In this document: positions 62,458-64,000 of the stretch, piece by piece
Position numbering within the stretch: position 1 is the stretch's first letter
Layout: each line of letters begins with the position of its first letter
Assembly: GCA_004835665.1 (NCBI GenBank)
Contig: RBKR01000008.1
Location: 186,001-250,000, forward strand
Origin: Phoma sp. XZ068
Lineage: Eukaryota > Ascomycota > Dothideomycetes > Pleosporales > Didymellaceae
DNA: 64,000 bases
Direction: 5' to 3'
Made by a program: the position numbers and the translations under genes
Notes under the pieces: model-generated
The model's input: only the letters and a program-made list of their open reading frames with translations
Database searches by the model: none
What the model was told of the DNA's origin: nothing

Positions 62458-63002
62458 ACTCTTAGGTTCAGTTCATCCTTACCATACCATACCTTCACCC
62501 CCCTTCTCCATCACCCTTCTTCTTCTTCTTCTTCTTCTTCGTCTTCTTCTTCTTCACCTGAACATCCTTTTCTTCAGATATTCACCACTTCATGTACATA
62601 ACGACCGTTTGGTTTTGCATTGGCGTTCGATGACTGAGACCACCAACCGCTTGGTTGAGGTAGGTCCGCATCTGGGTATTTTTGTGTTTAGTTCGTCGGG
62701 ATCGGTTACGTCTCACGGCCGTTTCTTTCTTGTCGTTGTATAATGGTTTGTGGGCGGGTGCCGCTTAGTTGTAGTACATACCAACGTTATTCTTCGGAGT
62801 TTTTGTCTGATGGTGTGATGGTGATGTGATGTGTGTAAGTGTTGCTGTTGGGACGATGAGGGTTTGGATATCGGGTCACTGGTATGGAAGAGTATATTTG
62901 ATGTGTAGACGTGATGTTATGTTTTACTTGTGATCAAGTTGGTTTTACATGGCGTTCGCTGTTGCCTCTCGCCTTCCTTCCTTTCTTACTTCTACTGAAC
63001 AC
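62458..63002. other. Intergenic region between convergent genes
   Basis: 3' regions of two genes. Includes a CTT microsatellite listed separately. No gene seen. Confidence 0.45.
62516..62557. repeat. CTT trinucleotide microsatellite
   Basis: About 14 units of CTT/TTC with a single G interruption, in the probable 3' untranslated region of the C2H2-type gene. Confidence 0.85.
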
Positions 63003-63557
63003 TTAACTCAAAGGACCCCCCGTCTGTCCCACCGCACCACCAGCCCTCTTCGCCCCAGCATCACCCTGCTTAATAGCCTCCCTTGCCTCCTTCTGCTCAG
63101 CCTTCTTCCTACACACCGTCAGCACTCACTCAATCACCTCTCAGCAAAAAACATACCTATCCAAATCACTCGCAAGATCAGGCTCACCACCACCCCCACC
63201 CATCCCCTCTCCCCCCCTCGCAACCGCAGCAGCCACCCGCCCCTCCCCCGGTGCAGCCATCTGCTCCCCATCCAGCTCCTTGTGCCGTCCTACATCTTCA
63301 TTGGTGAGACCTTTCCTTTCTTCGCCGGCGGGCGCGCCGTGGATGCCTGCGCCTTCTTCGAATTTGGCGTTGTGGGCGCCTGCTGCGTCCGAGGCTTGTT
63401 TCTGGGGGATGCGCTGGTCGACGGAGGCGCTGTTGTCCGAAGCGTTGAAGCCTTGTTGGGCTTTTTCGGCGGGGTTGGTGGAGGCTGGGTTGCCTGCGGT
63501 TTCGTAGGCTTGGTTTTGGGTTGGTTGGGAGGGGCCGGTTGGTGAGAGGGCGGACAT
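63003..63557 (-). CDS. Small hydrophilic protein, 168 residues, unknown role
   Basis: Two exons (63557-63157, 63108-63003), 48-nt intron with GTATGT donor and GCTGAC branch site. I do not know the family by name. The whole chain is polar, rich in Gly, Ala, Gln, Glu and Lys, and lacks hydrophobic core: MSALSPTGPSQPTQNQ at the start, NASDNSASVDQRIPQKQASDA and GIHGAPAGEERKGLTNEDVG in the middle, a poly-Gly run, and DLASDLDR-KKAEQKEARE at the join. The composition recalls LEA-like or stress-induced hydrophilins, which is inference only. A large open frame on the other strand is its shadow. Confidence 0.75.
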
Positions 63558-64000
63558 TGTGGTGTGTGGTGAGTGGTGTTGTATGGAAGGGTTTCTTGGA
63601 GATGATGGTTAGGTGTTGCTTGGAGAGGTCAATGGGTTTGTAGAGGGTTGTGCGGTGGGAAAGTTGTGAAGTCGATGGTCGATTAATGCCATGACGTAGG
63701 CGGGGCGCCGTCATTCATATCGCACCCCACGCGCGTTCGTCGTCCCGTGCAAACGCGCTTGCGGCATGATGATCACTGAATCGAATAATCCAGGTGGATT
63801 TTGGAAAAATTCCTTTGCATTTGAGTAGATGCTGGTGTATTCGAAGCTCGAATGCATACCCTCAATTGATAGAACCCCCTTCCAAACGCCTTCGCTATGC
63901 TGTAATGATTCAATGATGGGTATTTTACTCCGTTTCCATGACCACGTCCTCTGATTGCTGTCTCGAGATCGCTGGTGTCCCGTTGCTCTCTGCTTTTGCT
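63558..64000. other. Right edge, upstream of the small hydrophilic gene
   Basis: Promoter side of the minus-strand gene and unannotated edge sequence. No gene seen. Confidence 0.4.

Noticed and set aside
62949..63545. 198-codon plus-strand open frame
   Set aside because: Antisense shadow of the 168-residue hydrophilic protein, whose two-exon model closes in frame.
1..64000. Mobile elements, telomere repeats or a CRISPR-like array
   Set aside because: No transposase, reverse transcriptase, terminal repeats or regular spacer array seen; only the old minisatellite and simple repeats.

Overview
The window is nuclear DNA of a filamentous ascomycete (Pezizomycotina; a Dothideomycete is my best guess, not proven). 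It is gene-dense (27 protein genes and one tRNA in 64 kb). The spliceosomal introns are mostly 43-100 nt, with GTAAGN/GTACGT-type donors and a CTAAC or CTGAC branch site about 10 nt before the AG. The gene set is typical of moulds: HapC-type CCAAT factor, Zn2Cys6 regulator, secreted RNase T2, CLIP-170 with C-terminal zinc knuckles. There is no plasmid, phage, CRISPR array or clear transposon. Splice joins were made by hand from frame, splice signals and family alignment from memory, and every joined CDS closes to a multiple of three.

Layout. 1-10 kb: RNA exonuclease Rex1/Rnh70, a 999-residue protein with a Yippee/Mis18-like zinc fold and RGG tail, a GFA/CENP-V-type zinc protein and a lineage-restricted unknown. 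11-15 kb: a doubly interrupted tRNA-Ala(CGC) gene and a 1074-residue orphan with GIY-YIG-like and uracil-DNA-glycosylase-like stretches. 17-25 kb: secreted RNase T2, NAPE-PLD-type metallo-hydrolase, PEX5 (with a frame-shifted open extension beyond its stop) and a mitochondrial-looking two-RRM protein whose ATG is split by an intron. 25-33 kb: AMP deaminase, an alpha/beta hydrolase and HAP3/HapC with a possible second first exon. 33-43 kb: compact housekeeping genes, several head to head: PFA4/ALG12, CMC2/prefoldin 2, TMA22 (DENR), NTR2/SmG and an APH-fold kinase. 44-54 kb: CLIP-170 and the 2209-residue BRR2 helicase. 54-64 kb: PAF-acetylhydrolase-like enzyme, Zn2Cys6 factor, two proteins of unknown role and a C2H2-type regulator.

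The genes form no single pathway. Three spliceosome parts (NTR2, SmG, BRR2) lie within 13 kb. The most remarkable item is the tRNA-Ala(CGC) gene at 11078-11214 (minus). Besides a 15-nt intron after position 37, its D loop holds a 50-nt insert with all the marks of a spliceosomal intron (GTAAGC donor, CTAAC branch site, TAG acceptor). Removing it restores an exact cloverleaf and A box. A Pol III tRNA gene that seems to need the spliceosome would be a new kind of arrangement as far as I know.
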